This document shows, one piece after another, positions 1-6,632 of a stretch of 6,632 nt of DNA (the first letter of the stretch is position 1; every line of letters starts with the position of its first letter). A program made the translations under genes and the position numbers. The stretch covers positions 1-6,632 of the forward strand of contig JAGWVG010000100.1 of assembly GCA_018970965.1 (NCBI GenBank), written 5' to 3'. Source of the stretch: Alphaproteobacteria bacterium (GTDB lineage Bacteria; Pseudomonadota; Alphaproteobacteria; Sphingomonadales; Sphingomonadaceae). The notes below the pieces were generated by a model. That model ran no database searches, was not told the origin of the DNA, and worked only from the letters and a program-made list of their open reading frames with translations.

Positions 1-73
1 GCCGCGCATCCGCACCCATGGGCCGGGCATCATCCAGCAGAACGAAAGGACCAGAGGCAAAAGGCACACGCAT
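1..73 (-). CDS. pabB: Probable aminodeoxychorismate synthase component I (PabB), N-terminal fragment
   Basis: Only the first 24 codons are inside the window; the gene continues past the left edge. Reading the minus strand from the ATG at 73-71 gives MRVPFASGPFVLLDDARPMG followed by ADAR, with no stop. The 'PFVLLDDAR' opening resembles, from memory, the N-termini of alphaproteobacterial PabB proteins. These make 4-amino-4-deoxychorismate from chorismate for folate synthesis in the cytoplasm. No catalytic residue is visible, so the identity rests on this short stretch alone. The ATG at 73 is preferred over the in-frame ATG at 19 because the recognisable motif lies upstream of the latter. No clear Shine-Dalgarno sequence precedes it. 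It is divergent from map, with a 127-bp gap. It could instead be another protein that shares this motif by chance. Confidence 0.5.
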   Translation of the reverse strand, partial: MRVPFASGPFVLLDDARPMGADAR

Positions 74-90
74 GGAGGGCGCGTCTTGGC

Positions 91-119
91 AGGCTAGGCC
101 GCGAAAAACCAGTCTGCAA
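91..119 (-). promoter_or_regulatory. Candidate sigma-70-type promoter for the leftward gene
   Basis: On the minus strand TTGCAG (119-114) is followed after 17 bp by TAGCCT (96-91). The -35 keeps the TTG core and the spacing is optimal, but the -10 is weak, matching TATAAT only at its first two and last positions. Transcription would start roughly 10 nt before the ATG at 73, leaving a very short leader. This is inferred by eye and is not strong on its own. Confidence 0.25.
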
Positions 120-165
120 AATGGGTCGCATGCCGCCAGACCCGTGATCTGCTGCGGATCGGCAT

Positions 166-194
166 TTGCCGGATTTGGCTTTCAAGCCTATATC
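166..194 (+). promoter_or_regulatory. Candidate map promoter giving a leaderless transcript
   Basis: TTGCCG (166-171) and TATATC (189-194) are separated by exactly 17 bp. The -35 has the TTG core and the -10 has TATA. A start 6-7 nt beyond the -10 falls on the A of the map ATG at 201. That fits the absence of any Shine-Dalgarno sequence in the ten bases before it (TATCCGCCCC). The elements are seen in the sequence; use as a promoter and leaderless initiation are inferred. Confidence 0.4.
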
Positions 195-200
195 CGCCCC

Positions 201-1031
201 ATGACTCAATATCAGATCGTCACCGATGATAGCGTGCCCGTTCGCTCTGGCGTAATCCGTTTGCATGGCCCCGAGGCGTTTGAAGGCATGCGCAAGGCTG
301 GTCGCTTGGCGGCCGAGATTCTCGACGCGCTGGTCCCCTTCATCCAGCCGGGCGTCACGACGCAGGCAATTGACGATCTGGTCCGCACGATGACGTTTGA
401 CGCAGGCGCCGTGCCCGCAACGCTCAATTATCGCGGCTATACGCACAGCTGCTGCACCTCAGTGAACCATGTGATTTGCCACGGCATCCCGGGCCCAAAA
501 GCCTTGAAAGAGGGCGATATCGTGAATGTCGATGTCACGCCTCTGCTTGATGGCTGGCATGGCGATACCAACCGCACCTATTTGGTCGGAGACGTGCCGC
601 TAAAAGCCAAGCGGCTGGTGGAAACCACCTTTGAAGCCCTGATGCTCGGCATCGCGCAGGCCAAGCCAGGCAACCACCTTGGTGATATTTCGCATGCCAT
701 TCAAAGCCATGCCGAAAAGCAGCGGCTTGGCGTAGTGCGCGATTTTTGCGGCCATGGCATTGGCCGCCTGTTCCACGATGCGCCCGAAGTCGTCCATGTC
801 GGCCGCCCGGGCACGGGTCCGGAATTGAAGCCCGGTATGTTTTTCACGATTGAGCCCATGATCAATATTGGCCGGCCCGATTGTAAAGTATTGGATGATG
901 GGTGGACGGCCGTAACACGCGATCGGACATTGTCGGCACAATTTGAACATACGATTGGGATCACGGATACGGGCTGTGAAGTGTTCACCAAAAGCCCAGC
1001 TGGGTTAGACTTACCGCACCACGCGGACTGA
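201..1031 (+). CDS. map: Methionine aminopeptidase, type I
   Basis: Cytoplasmic dinuclear metalloprotease that removes the initiator methionine from nascent proteins when the second residue is small. The product is 276 residues with the pita-bread (M24) fold. All five metal ligands are present at the spacing of the E. coli enzyme: Asp111 (NVDVT), Asp122 (HGDTNRT), His185 (CGHGIG), Glu218 (FTIEPM) and Glu249 (QFEHT). The substrate-contacting His94 (CHGIPG) and His192 are also conserved. The open frame extends upstream to an ATG at 18, but those 61 residues are low-complexity, Arg/Ser-rich and unlike the family, and they overlap the divergent gene. The ATG at 201 gives an N-terminus only about 15 residues longer than that of E. 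coli. There is no Shine-Dalgarno sequence; see the candidate leaderless promoter. The gene appears transcriptionally separate from glnB, 232 bp downstream. Confidence 0.95.
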   Translation: MTQYQIVTDDSVPVRSGVIRLHGPEAFEGMRKAGRLAAEILDALVPFIQPGVTTQAIDDLVRTMTFDAGAVPATLNYRGYTHSCCTSVNHVICHGIPGPKALKEGDIVNVDVTPLLDGWHGDTNRTYLVGDVPLKAKRLVETTFEALMLGIAQAKPGNHLGDISHAIQSHAEKQRLGVVRDFCGHGIGRLFHDAPEVVHVGRPGTGPELKPGMFFTIEPMINIGRPDCKVLDDGWTAVTRDRTLSAQFEHTIGITDTGCEVFTKSPAGLDLPHHAD

Positions 1032-1038
1032 AGCGAAT

Positions 1039-1072
1039 CGCACCTCTGAGTCGCGTCGCCCCTGGGGGTGCG
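1039..1072 (+). other. Stem-loop just after map
   Basis: CGCACC (1039-1044) pairs perfectly with GGTGCG (1067-1072). The stem can extend inward by two or three pairs including G-U, leaving a loop of about 16 nt. It begins 8 nt after the map stop codon, where a transcript end would be expected. It is followed by CAATAATC rather than a T-run, so it is not a convincing intrinsic terminator. It could be a 3'-end stabiliser or chance. Confidence 0.3.
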
Positions 1073-1105
1073 CAATAATCTGTCGCAACCCTTGCGCGGC
1101 TGACT

Positions 1106-1602
<497 letters not shown>

Positions 1603-1611
1603 AATTTTTCA

Positions 1612-1625
1612 GCGGCATATGCCGC
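1612..1625. repeat. Perfect 14-bp palindrome in the glnB-glnA spacer
   Basis: GCGGCATATGCCGC is an exact palindrome starting 9 nt after the glnB stop codon and ending 43 nt before the glnA ATG. As RNA it could form a short GC-clamped hairpin, although with little room for a loop. As DNA it is a two-fold symmetric site. The T-run lies before it (1605-1609), not after, so it is not a forward terminator. Possible roles are an mRNA-processing or stability element that sets different levels of glnB and glnA, or a protein-binding site; none is shown. Confidence 0.4.
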
Positions 1626-1668
1626 CCAACAGTCACAACTTATTCAACCCAAGGAAGGTAGTTTAAAA

Positions 1669-3078
1669 ATGGCCACTCCGGCAGATATTCTGAAGCAGAT
1701 CAAGGACCAGGAGATCGAGTGGGTCGACCTCCGCTTCACCGACCCCAAGGGCAAGTGGCAGCACCTGACCATGTGCGCTGGCGTGATGGGCGAAGATGAA
1801 CTGACTGATGGTCTGATGTTCGACGGCTCGTCGATTGAAGGTTGGAAGGCCATCAACGAATCCGACATGATCCTGAAGCCAGATCTGGACGCGGTTTATG
1901 TCGACCCCTTCTCAGCCACGCCAATGATGATCATCTTCTGCGACATCGTAGAACCGTCCACGGGTGAGCTTTATGCGCGTGACCCGCGCTCGACCGCCAA
2001 GCGGGCTGAAGCTTATCTCAAGACCACGGGCATTGGCGACACTGTCTATGTTGGCCCGGAAGCTGAATTCTTCATGTTTGACGATGTGAAGTTCGATACC
2101 AGCTACAACACCAGCTACTATAAGCTGGATGATATTGAACTGCCGACCAACACTGGCACGCATTATGAAAGCGGCAACCTCGGCCACCGTCCGCGCGCCA
2201 AGGGCGGCTATTTCCCCGTTGCGCCGGTGGATTCGGCACAGGATATTCGCGGTGAAATGGTGTCGACCATGCTTGAAATGGGCCTGCCCTGCGACAAGCA
2301 TCACCACGAAGTCGCCGCCGCGCAGCATGAGCTGGGCCTGACCTTCGGCACGCTGACGCAAACTGCGGACCGCATGCAGATTTATAAGTATGTCGTCCAC
2401 ATGGTGGCGCAATCTTATGGCAAGTCGGCCACGTTCATGCCCAAGCCGATTAAGGAAGATAACGGCTCAGGCATGCACACGCACTTGTCGATCTGGGAAA
2501 AGGGCAACCCGCTGTTCGCTGGCAATGGCTATGCCGGCCTGTCGGAAACCTGCCTCTATTTCATTGGCGGCATCATCAAGCATGCCAAGGCGCTCAACGC
2601 CTTCACCAACCCGGCGACCAACAGCTATAAGCGTCTGGTCCCCGGCTATGAAGCTCCGGTTCTGTTGGCCTATTCGGCCCGCAACCGCTCTGCCTCGTGC
2701 CGCATTCCTTATGGCACCGGCGCCAAGGCAAAGCGTGTTGAAGTCCGCTTCCCCGATGCCATGGCGAACCCCTATCTCGCTTATGCAGCTTTGCTGATGG
2801 CGGGTCTGGACGGCATCCAGAACAAGATCCACCCGGGCGATGCTATGGACAAGAACCTCTATGATCTTCCGCCGGAAGAGCTGGCTCAGGTTCCGACTGT
2901 ATGTGGCTCGCTGCGTGAAGCCCTTGAATCTCTGGAAGCCGATCACGCCTTCCTGCTGAAGGGCGATGTGTTCACCAAGGATCAGATCGACGCCTATGTC
3001 GAAATCAAGATGGCCGACGTCGCCCGTTGGGAAATGACGCCGTCACCGGTTGAATTTGACATGTACTATAGCGCCTAA
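1669..3078 (+). CDS. glnA: Glutamine synthetase, type I
   Basis: Cytoplasmic dodecameric enzyme that makes glutamine from glutamate, ammonia and ATP, the entry point of ammonium assimilation. The 469 residues match the GSI-beta length. The beta-grasp signature FDGSSIEGW is at 51-59. Metal-binding Glu131 and Glu133 are in GPEAEFF, and Glu214 and Glu221 in [11 protein letters not shown]. The ATP signature [16 protein letters not shown] spans 259-274 with His270. Substrate-binding Arg340 is in NRSASCRIP, and Glu358 and Arg360 in VEVRFPD. Tyr398 in [10 protein letters not shown] is the adenylylation site used by GlnE, so activity should be switched off covalently under nitrogen excess, with PII as the sensor. 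A strong Shine-Dalgarno AGGAAGG (1652-1658) fixes the ATG at 1669. It is probably co-transcribed with glnB and ends at a strong terminator. Confidence 0.98.
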   Translation: MATPADILKQIKDQEIEWVDLRFTDPKGKWQHLTMCAGVMGEDELTDGLMFDGSSIEGWKAINESDMILKPDLDAVYVDPFSATPMMIIFCDIVEPSTGELYARDPRSTAKRAEAYLKTTGIGDTVYVGPEAEFFMFDDVKFDTSYNTSYYKLDDIELPTNTGTHYESGNLGHRPRAKGGYFPVAPVDSAQDIRGEMVSTMLEMGLPCDKHHHEVAAAQHELGLTFGTLTQTADRMQIYKYVVHMVAQSYGKSATFMPKPIKEDNGSGMHTHLSIWEKGNPLFAGNGYAGLSETCLYFIGGIIKHAKALNAFTNPATNSYKRLVPGYEAPVLLAYSARNRSASCRIPYGTGAKAKRVEVRFPDAMANPYLAYAALLMAGLDGIQNKIHPGDAMDKNLYDLPPEELAQVPTVCGSLREALESLEADHAFLLKGDVFTKDQIDAYVEIKMADVARWEMTPSPVEFDMYYSA

Positions 3079-3087
3079 TTGCAGGCC

Positions 3088-3102
3088 CTCCGCGCAGCGG
3101 AG
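3088..3102 (+). other. Short hairpin between the glnA stop and its terminator
   Basis: CTCCGC (3088-3093) and GCGGAG (3097-3102) form a perfect 6-bp stem around a GCA loop, 9 nt after the glnA stop. It is followed by a purine run (AAAAAGAAAGA), not by T residues, so termination is assigned to the next hairpin. It may protect the mRNA 3' end. Confidence 0.35.
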
Positions 3103-3112
3103 AAAAAGAAAG

Positions 3113-3146
3113 ACGCCCGGGAGGAAACTTCCGGGCGTTTTCTTTT
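3113..3146 (+). terminator. Rho-independent terminator of glnB-glnA
   Basis: ACGCCCGG (3113-3120) pairs perfectly with CCGGGCGT (3131-3138). Inside, GAG pairs with CTT (one G-U), closing on a GAAA tetraloop, so the stem is 11 bp. It is followed by TTTTCTTTT (3138-3146). This is a textbook strong intrinsic terminator and separates the glnA transcript from the peptidase gene downstream. Confidence 0.93.
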
Positions 3147-3169
3147 GGCGCGATCAATCATCTGCCCGC

Positions 3170-3197
3170 TTGCCTTGGCCGTCCACATTCCTACAAC
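3170..3197 (+). promoter_or_regulatory. Candidate promoter of the M20 peptidase gene
   Basis: TTGCCT (3170-3175), a 16-bp spacer and TACAAC (3192-3197) lie between the glnA terminator and the peptidase Shine-Dalgarno sequence. A start near 3204 would leave a leader of about 22 nt. The gene needs its own promoter because a strong terminator precedes it, but the element matches are only moderate. Confidence 0.28.
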
Positions 3198-3213
3198 CAG
3201 CTTTAAGCACTTG

Positions 3214-3219
3214 AAGGAG
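3214..3219 (+). promoter_or_regulatory. Ribosome-binding site fixing the peptidase start
   Basis: AAGGAG lies 6 nt before the ATG at 3226. It decides the start, because the same frame is open back to the glnA stop, through the terminator. The ATG at 3226 is also the one that produces a normal signal peptide. Confidence 0.8.
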
Positions 3220-3225
3220 TTGAGG

Positions 3226-4560
3226 ATGACCCGCTTTCGCTTTGCCAGCATGTTAAGCCCGGTTGCGCTGCTGATCGCTGCACCCGCTATGGCGCAACTG
3301 ACGCCTGCCGAACACAAAATGCAAATAACGGTCGATGCCGAGCATGAGCGGACTGTTGCGTTGCTGGAAAAGCTGGTAAACCAAAATAGCGGATCGATGA
3401 ACCTTGAGGGCGTCGAGGCTGTCGGAAAAATGATGCGGGCCGAGCTGGAGCCTTTGGGCTTTCGCGTGACCTGGCTGCCGATGCGCGAAACAGGCCGCGC
3501 AGGGCATTTGGTGGCCGTGCATCAAGGCCGCAAAGGCACCAAACGCATCTTGCTGATCGCACATCTGGATACGGTGTTTGAAAAAGACTCCCCCTTTCAA
3601 AAGTTTGTCCGCGGCAAGGTGAACGGGATGGATACGGCAGAAGGCCCCGGCGCTTCGGATGACAAAGGCGGGCTGGTCACAATGGTTGCAGCTCTGCGGG
3701 CCATGCAGGCCGCCGGCACACTTAAGACCGCCAATATCGAAATCCATATGACCGGCGATGAAGAAGATACGGGTGACCCTGCCACCATCGCCCGCCGCGA
3801 CTTAATTGCCGCGGGCAAGCGCGCCGATGTGGCGCTCGATTTCGAAGGCTTGGTGCGCGACAATGGCCGCGATATGGGCTCCATCGCGCGGCGATCGTCC
3901 AACAGCTGGAAGGTGACAGCCACTGGGAAATCCGGCCATAGCAGTGGCATCTTCAGCGCAGCGGCAGGCGATGGCGCGATTTTTGAGCTGACACGCATCA
4001 TCAGCCGCTTCCGCGCGGAACTGCCTGAGCAGAATTTGACCTTCAATGTCGGCATTATCACCGGCGGGCAAGAAGCCAGCCTTGATGCCGATGGCGTGCG
4101 CGCAACAGCCAAAGGCAAGACGAACATCATCCCGGGCATTGCCATTGCGCGGGGCGATTTCCGCACCCTTTCCAACGAACAAACCGCCCGCGTGCGCGCC
4201 AAAATGGCGGCCATTGTGAAAGATCACGCGCCCGTGACCAGTGCAGAGATTGTGTTTGATGAAGGCTATCCCCCCATGGCGCCGACGGCAGGCAACAAGG
4301 CCGTGCTCGACAAGCTCAATCGGGTGAATACGGACATGGGCTTGCCCGAAATGCCCGTGCTGGATCCGCTCAAGCGCGGCGCAGGGGATATCTCCTTCGT
4401 GGCCGCAGATGTCGATGGGATTGCAGGCCTTGGCCCCTATAGCTGGGGTGACCACGCCCCCGGAGAAACTGTTGATCTGGATAGCGTACGGACCCAGGCC
4501 AAGCGTGCGGCGATATTGATGACGCGCCTCTCTGCCGAAAAGGCCATTAAGACACGTTGA
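3226..4560 (+). CDS. Exported M20-family metallopeptidase (glutamate carboxypeptidase-like)
   Basis: Predicted zinc-dependent exopeptidase of the M20/M25/M40 group, 444 residues. An N-terminal signal peptide (residues 1-23: basic MTRFRF, hydrophobic core, cleavage after AMA) sends it to the periplasm. By comparison with Pseudomonas carboxypeptidase G2, expected catalytic residues are visible: His113 and Asp115 in AHLDT, bridging Asp145 in GASDDKGG, Glu179 (general base) and Glu180 in TGDEED, Glu207 in LDFEG, and His410 in WGDHAPGE. GKSGHSSG (235-242) with His238 matches the lid/dimerisation domain that completes the neighbouring active site. The overall layout fits carboxypeptidase G2-like enzymes, which release C-terminal glutamate, but the substrate cannot be read from sequence; an aminopeptidase or aminoacylase role is possible. 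It is separated from glnA by a terminator. The aldehyde dehydrogenase gene follows after 76 bp, so co-transcription is possible; no terminator is visible between them. Confidence 0.9.
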   Translation: MTRFRFASMLSPVALLIAAPAMAQLTPAEHKMQITVDAEHERTVALLEKLVNQNSGSMNLEGVEAVGKMMRAELEPLGFRVTWLPMRETGRAGHLVAVHQGRKGTKRILLIAHLDTVFEKDSPFQKFVRGKVNGMDTAEGPGASDDKGGLVTMVAALRAMQAAGTLKTANIEIHMTGDEEDTGDPATIARRDLIAAGKRADVALDFEGLVRDNGRDMGSIARRSSNSWKVTATGKSGHSSGIFSAAAGDGAIFELTRIISRFRAELPEQNLTFNVGIITGGQEASLDADGVRATAKGKTNIIPGIAIARGDFRTLSNEQTARVRAKMAAIVKDHAPVTSAEIVFDEGYPPMAPTAGNKAVLDKLNRVNTDMGLPEMPVLDPLKRGAGDISFVAADVDGIAGLGPYSWGDHAPGETVDLDSVRTQAKRAAILMTRLSAEKAIKTR

Positions 4561-4623
4561 CGCCGCGTCAAAAAGTCTCAAATCAAAACGGGTAAGGCCC
4601 GGGCAGCGACTCGACCTCGCCTC

Positions 4624-4629
4624 AAGGAG
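4624..4629 (+). promoter_or_regulatory. Ribosome-binding site deciding the aldehyde dehydrogenase start
   Basis: AAGGAG sits 7 nt before the ATG at 4637 and 3 nt before another ATG at 4633 in a different frame. The spacing and the protein identify 4637 as the start. The 76-bp gap before the gene shows no terminator or clear promoter. Confidence 0.8.
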
Positions 4630-4636
4630 AGAATGA

Positions 4637-6061
4637 ATGGACAGCTATCTGCAAAATTACATCAACGGCCAATGGGTCGACAGCATTGGCGGCAAGCGCC
4701 ACCAAGTGATTTCCCCCTCTACTGAAGAGCCCTGCACCGAAATTACGCTGGGCACCAAGGCTGATGTGGATGCAGCTGTGGCAGCAGCCAAAGAAGCGTT
4801 TAAGACCTTCAGCCAGACCAGCCGTGAAGAGCGGATTGCGCTGATGGAGCGCATTGTTGCTGAATATAAAAAGCGCGCTGGCGACCTTGCCCTGTCGATG
4901 TCGAAAGAAATGGGTGCGCCCATCAGCTTTGCGTCGACGGCCCAAGTCGGCGCCGGCATTGGCGGCTTTATGGGCACGCTTGAAGCGCTCAAAGAATTCA
5001 ACTTCACCGAACAAGCTGGTGCGGCCAAAGTGGTTTATGAACCCATTGGCGTGGTGGGCCTGATTACGCCGTGGAACTGGCCGCTCAACCAGATCGCGCT
5101 TAAGGTTGCGCCGTGCATTGCTGCTGGCAACACGATGATCCTGAAGCCTTCGGAAGAATGCCCCGGCAATGCCGCCATTTTCGCTGAGATCATGCATGCA
5201 GCCGGCGTGCCGGCGGGCGTGTTCAATCTCGTGCAGGGCGATGGCCCGACGGTTGGCGAAGCCATTTCGTCGCATCCTGGCATTGATATGGTGAGCTTCA
5301 CCGGCTCGACCCGCGCAGGCATTTTGGTGGCCAAGGCGGCCGCCGATACCGTGAAGCGCGTTCACCAAGAATTGGGCGGTAAATCGCCAAATCTGGTGTT
5401 GCCGGGTGCCGACCTTCAGGCAACTTTGCCCGCCACAGTTTCAGGCGTTTGGATCAATTCTGGTCAAAGCTGCATCAGCCCGGCGCGCATCCTTGTTCAT
5501 AAGGATCAGGAAGCTGAAGCCATTGGTGTCATCAAGGGCATTATGGAGAGCATTCCCGTTGGCGATCCGCTGAGCGAAGGCGGCCATATTGGCCCCGTTG
5601 TCAACAAGGCGCAGTATGAGAAGATTCAGGGCCTTATCCAATCGGGCATTGATGAAGGCGCCAAGCTGGAAACCGGCGGCACGGGCCTGCCGAGCAACCT
5701 TAACCGTGGCTTCTATGTTAAGCCGACCGTCTTTTCCGGCGTGACGCGCAATATGCGGATCGCGAAGGAAGAAATTTTCGGCCCGGTGGCAACGGTCATT
5801 ACCTATGCCGATCTGGATGAAGCCATCGAGATTGCAAATGACACAGAATATGGCCTGTCGGCTGCCATTTCGGGCGATCCGCATAAAGCGGCAGAAATTG
5901 CACCGAAGCTGCGTGCGGGCAATGTCGCCATCAACAATTGGGGCCCCTCGCCCGGCGCACCTTTTGGCGGCTATAAGCAATCGGGCAATGGTCGTGAGGC
6001 TGGCCTTTTTGGTCTGCGCGATTTTATGGAAATCAAGGCGATCAGCGGCTTGCCCGCCTGA
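4637..6061 (+). CDS. NAD(P)-dependent aldehyde dehydrogenase
   Basis: Cytoplasmic enzyme that oxidises an aldehyde to the carboxylic acid using NAD+ or NADP+; 474 residues, a normal length for the superfamily. Catalytic features are complete. Asn147 in TPWNWP stabilises the thiohemiacetal; Lys170 in LKPSE contacts the cofactor; FTGST (221-225) is in the Rossmann domain; Glu245 in QELGGKSP is the general base; Cys279 in NSGQSC is the nucleophile; and Glu379 and Phe381 in EEIFGPV bind the nicotinamide ribose. The C-terminal PFGGYKQSGNGRE segment (442-454) is typical of the oligomerisation region. The substrate is not identifiable; general or aromatic/aliphatic semialdehyde dehydrogenases share this pattern. 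The start is fixed by AAGGAG at 4624-4629. An intrinsic terminator begins 50 bp after the stop, so the transcript probably ends before or within the following gene's start. Confidence 0.95.
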   Translation: MDSYLQNYINGQWVDSIGGKRHQVISPSTEEPCTEITLGTKADVDAAVAAAKEAFKTFSQTSREERIALMERIVAEYKKRAGDLALSMSKEMGAPISFASTAQVGAGIGGFMGTLEALKEFNFTEQAGAAKVVYEPIGVVGLITPWNWPLNQIALKVAPCIAAGNTMILKPSEECPGNAAIFAEIMHAAGVPAGVFNLVQGDGPTVGEAISSHPGIDMVSFTGSTRAGILVAKAAADTVKRVHQELGGKSPNLVLPGADLQATLPATVSGVWINSGQSCISPARILVHKDQEAEAIGVIKGIMESIPVGDPLSEGGHIGPVVNKAQYEKIQGLIQSGIDEGAKLETGGTGLPSNLNRGFYVKPTVFSGVTRNMRIAKEEIFGPVATVITYADLDEAIEIANDTEYGLSAAISGDPHKAAEIAPKLRAGNVAINNWGPSPGAPFGGYKQSGNGREAGLFGLRDFMEIKAISGLPA

Positions 6062-6111
6062 TCGGCGAGGCCCGCCTAAAAGGGCTGGCCTTTCCCGCCT
6101 GAACGGGCAAG

Positions 6112-6145
6112 AAAGGGGTCATGGTGCGCCATGGCCCCTTTTTTT
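6112..6145 (+). terminator. Rho-independent terminator overlapping the start of the next gene
   Basis: AAAGGGGTCATGG (6112-6124) pairs with CCATGGCCCCTTT (6129-6141) over 13 bp with one T-G wobble, closing on a TGCG loop and followed by an unbroken run of seven T (6139-6145). Structurally it is a strong intrinsic terminator for the aldehyde dehydrogenase transcript. The hairpin contains the purine-rich AAAGGGG and the ATG at 6121 of the lipoprotein gene, and the T-run encodes part of that signal peptide. Confidence 0.85.
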
Positions 6146-6632
6146 GGATTGTCTTGCCTCTGGCGCTGACAGCCCTTTCTGGCTGCATCCCCCAAGTGAC
6201 TGATCGCCATCGCGTCCGACCGCATGCGGCGCCTGTGCCCAATAGTGAGCTGGTCCGCCAATGCACGGCTGACCTCAATAAAATGGGCGCGCGTTACAAA
6301 GTCCTGCCGGATTATCGGGGGGAGGGAGGATGCTCTGCCATAAATTCGATTTTGTTGACGGGCGCAGGGGCAAGCATCACCGGCCTGCGCGCCACACAAT
6401 GCCCCTTGGCACGCAACTTTGCAGCATGGGTGCGCGGGCCAGTTCAGCAGGCCGCGCGCGATATTTATGGGCAAGCCATTGTCCGCGTCGAGACCATGGG
6501 CAGCTATGCCTGCCGCACCGTGCGCGGCATTGCCTCGGCCAGCCTGTCCGAACATGCTTTTGCCAACGCCATTGATGTCTCGGCCTTTGTGCTGGCGGAT
6601 GGCCGGCGCATCTCGGTGCTGAATGGGTGGGG
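6121..6632 (+). CDS. Extensin-like C-terminal family lipoprotein, 3' end outside the window
   Basis: The first 170 codons are present and the frame is open to the right edge. Residues 1-22 form a lipoprotein signal: short basic start (MVRH), hydrophobic FFWIVLPLALTA, then the lipobox LSGC with Cys22 as the acylation site, so the protein should be anchored in the envelope. A low-complexity linker follows. From about residue 43 the sequence matches the bacterial extensin-like C-terminal family, with cysteines at 48, 71, 94 and 131. The motif SEHAFANAIDV (143-153) resembles the SxHxxGxAxD zinc motif of M15 D-Ala-D-Ala peptidases (His145, Asp152). A cell-wall role is plausible but unproven. An in-frame stop at 6100-6102 limits the start to the ATG at 6121 or the GTG at 6124. 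AAAGGGG (6112-6118) is only 2 nt from the ATG and 5 nt from the GTG, so the GTG is a real alternative. Confidence 0.88.
   Translation, partial: MVRHGPFFWIVLPLALTALSGCIPQVTDRHRVRPHAAPVPNSELVRQCTADLNKMGARYKVLPDYRGEGGCSAINSILLTGAGASITGLRATQCPLARNFAAWVRGPVQQAARDIYGQAIVRVETMGSYACRTVRGIASASLSEHAFANAIDVSAFVLADGRRISVLNGW

Noticed and set aside
18..200. Upstream extension of the map frame from an ATG at 18
   Set aside because: The 61 extra residues are basic and low-complexity, have no family counterpart, overlap the divergent gene, and run through the candidate promoter.
1039..1072. Stem-loop after map as an intrinsic terminator
   Set aside because: The stem is real but the loop is long and no T-run follows, so only a stem-loop is reported.
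3079..3225. Coding extension of the peptidase frame back to the glnA stop
   Set aside because: It would run through a strong terminator; the AAGGAG at 3214 and the signal peptide place the start at 3226.
3802..4581. Antisense open frame of 259 codons over the peptidase gene
   Set aside because: It is a shadow of a GC-rich gene, Cys/His/Gly/Ala-rich with no recognisable domain, opposite a gene with complete catalytic motifs.
4622..5368. Antisense open frame of 248 codons over the aldehyde dehydrogenase gene
   Set aside because: Its His/Arg/Asn-rich composition reflects the codon pattern of the forward gene; there is no family match and no ribosome-binding signal.
6330..6622. Forward open frames of 67 and 81 codons near the right edge
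   Set aside because: They lie out of frame inside the lipoprotein gene, whose cysteines, lipobox and M15-like motif show the true frame.

Overview
The window looks like ordinary chromosomal DNA from an alphaproteobacterium, most likely of the order Sphingomonadales. This is inferred from three things: the glnB-glnA pair with a GlnA of 469 residues and its '[11 protein letters not shown]' motif, the style of the methionine aminopeptidase N-terminus, and a moderately GC-rich composition. No database search was possible, so the genus is left open. There are no tRNA or rRNA genes, CRISPR arrays, insertion sequences or other mobile-element signatures.

Layout, left to right. At the left edge, the first 24 codons of a minus-strand gene (probably pabB, aminodeoxychorismate synthase component I) run off the window. 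It is divergent from map (methionine aminopeptidase type I, 201-1031), and the 127-bp gap carries a candidate promoter for each direction. The map promoter would start transcription on the A of the ATG. A 232-bp gap with weak hairpins and a near-consensus sigma-54 element leads into the nitrogen core: glnB (PII signal protein, 1264-1602) and glnA (glutamine synthetase type I, 1669-3078). They form one probable operon and share a palindromic spacer. A strong Rho-independent terminator with a GAAA tetraloop (3113-3146) closes it.

Downstream is an exported M20-family metallopeptidase (3226-4560), then an NAD(P)-dependent aldehyde dehydrogenase (4637-6061), both with good Shine-Dalgarno sequences. 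The last gene (6121 to the right edge, incomplete) is a lipoprotein of the extensin-like C-terminal family with an M15-peptidase-like His/Asp motif.

How the genes work together: only glnB and glnA form a clear functional unit. PII senses 2-oxoglutarate and ATP/ADP and is modified by uridylylation at Tyr51, while glutamine synthetase is controlled by adenylylation at Tyr398. The other genes are housekeeping or accessory neighbours with no evident pathway link. I found no undescribed multi-gene system. The most unusual local feature is at 6112-6145: the intrinsic terminator after the aldehyde dehydrogenase gene is superimposed on the Shine-Dalgarno sequence, start codon and first signal-peptide codons of the lipoprotein gene.
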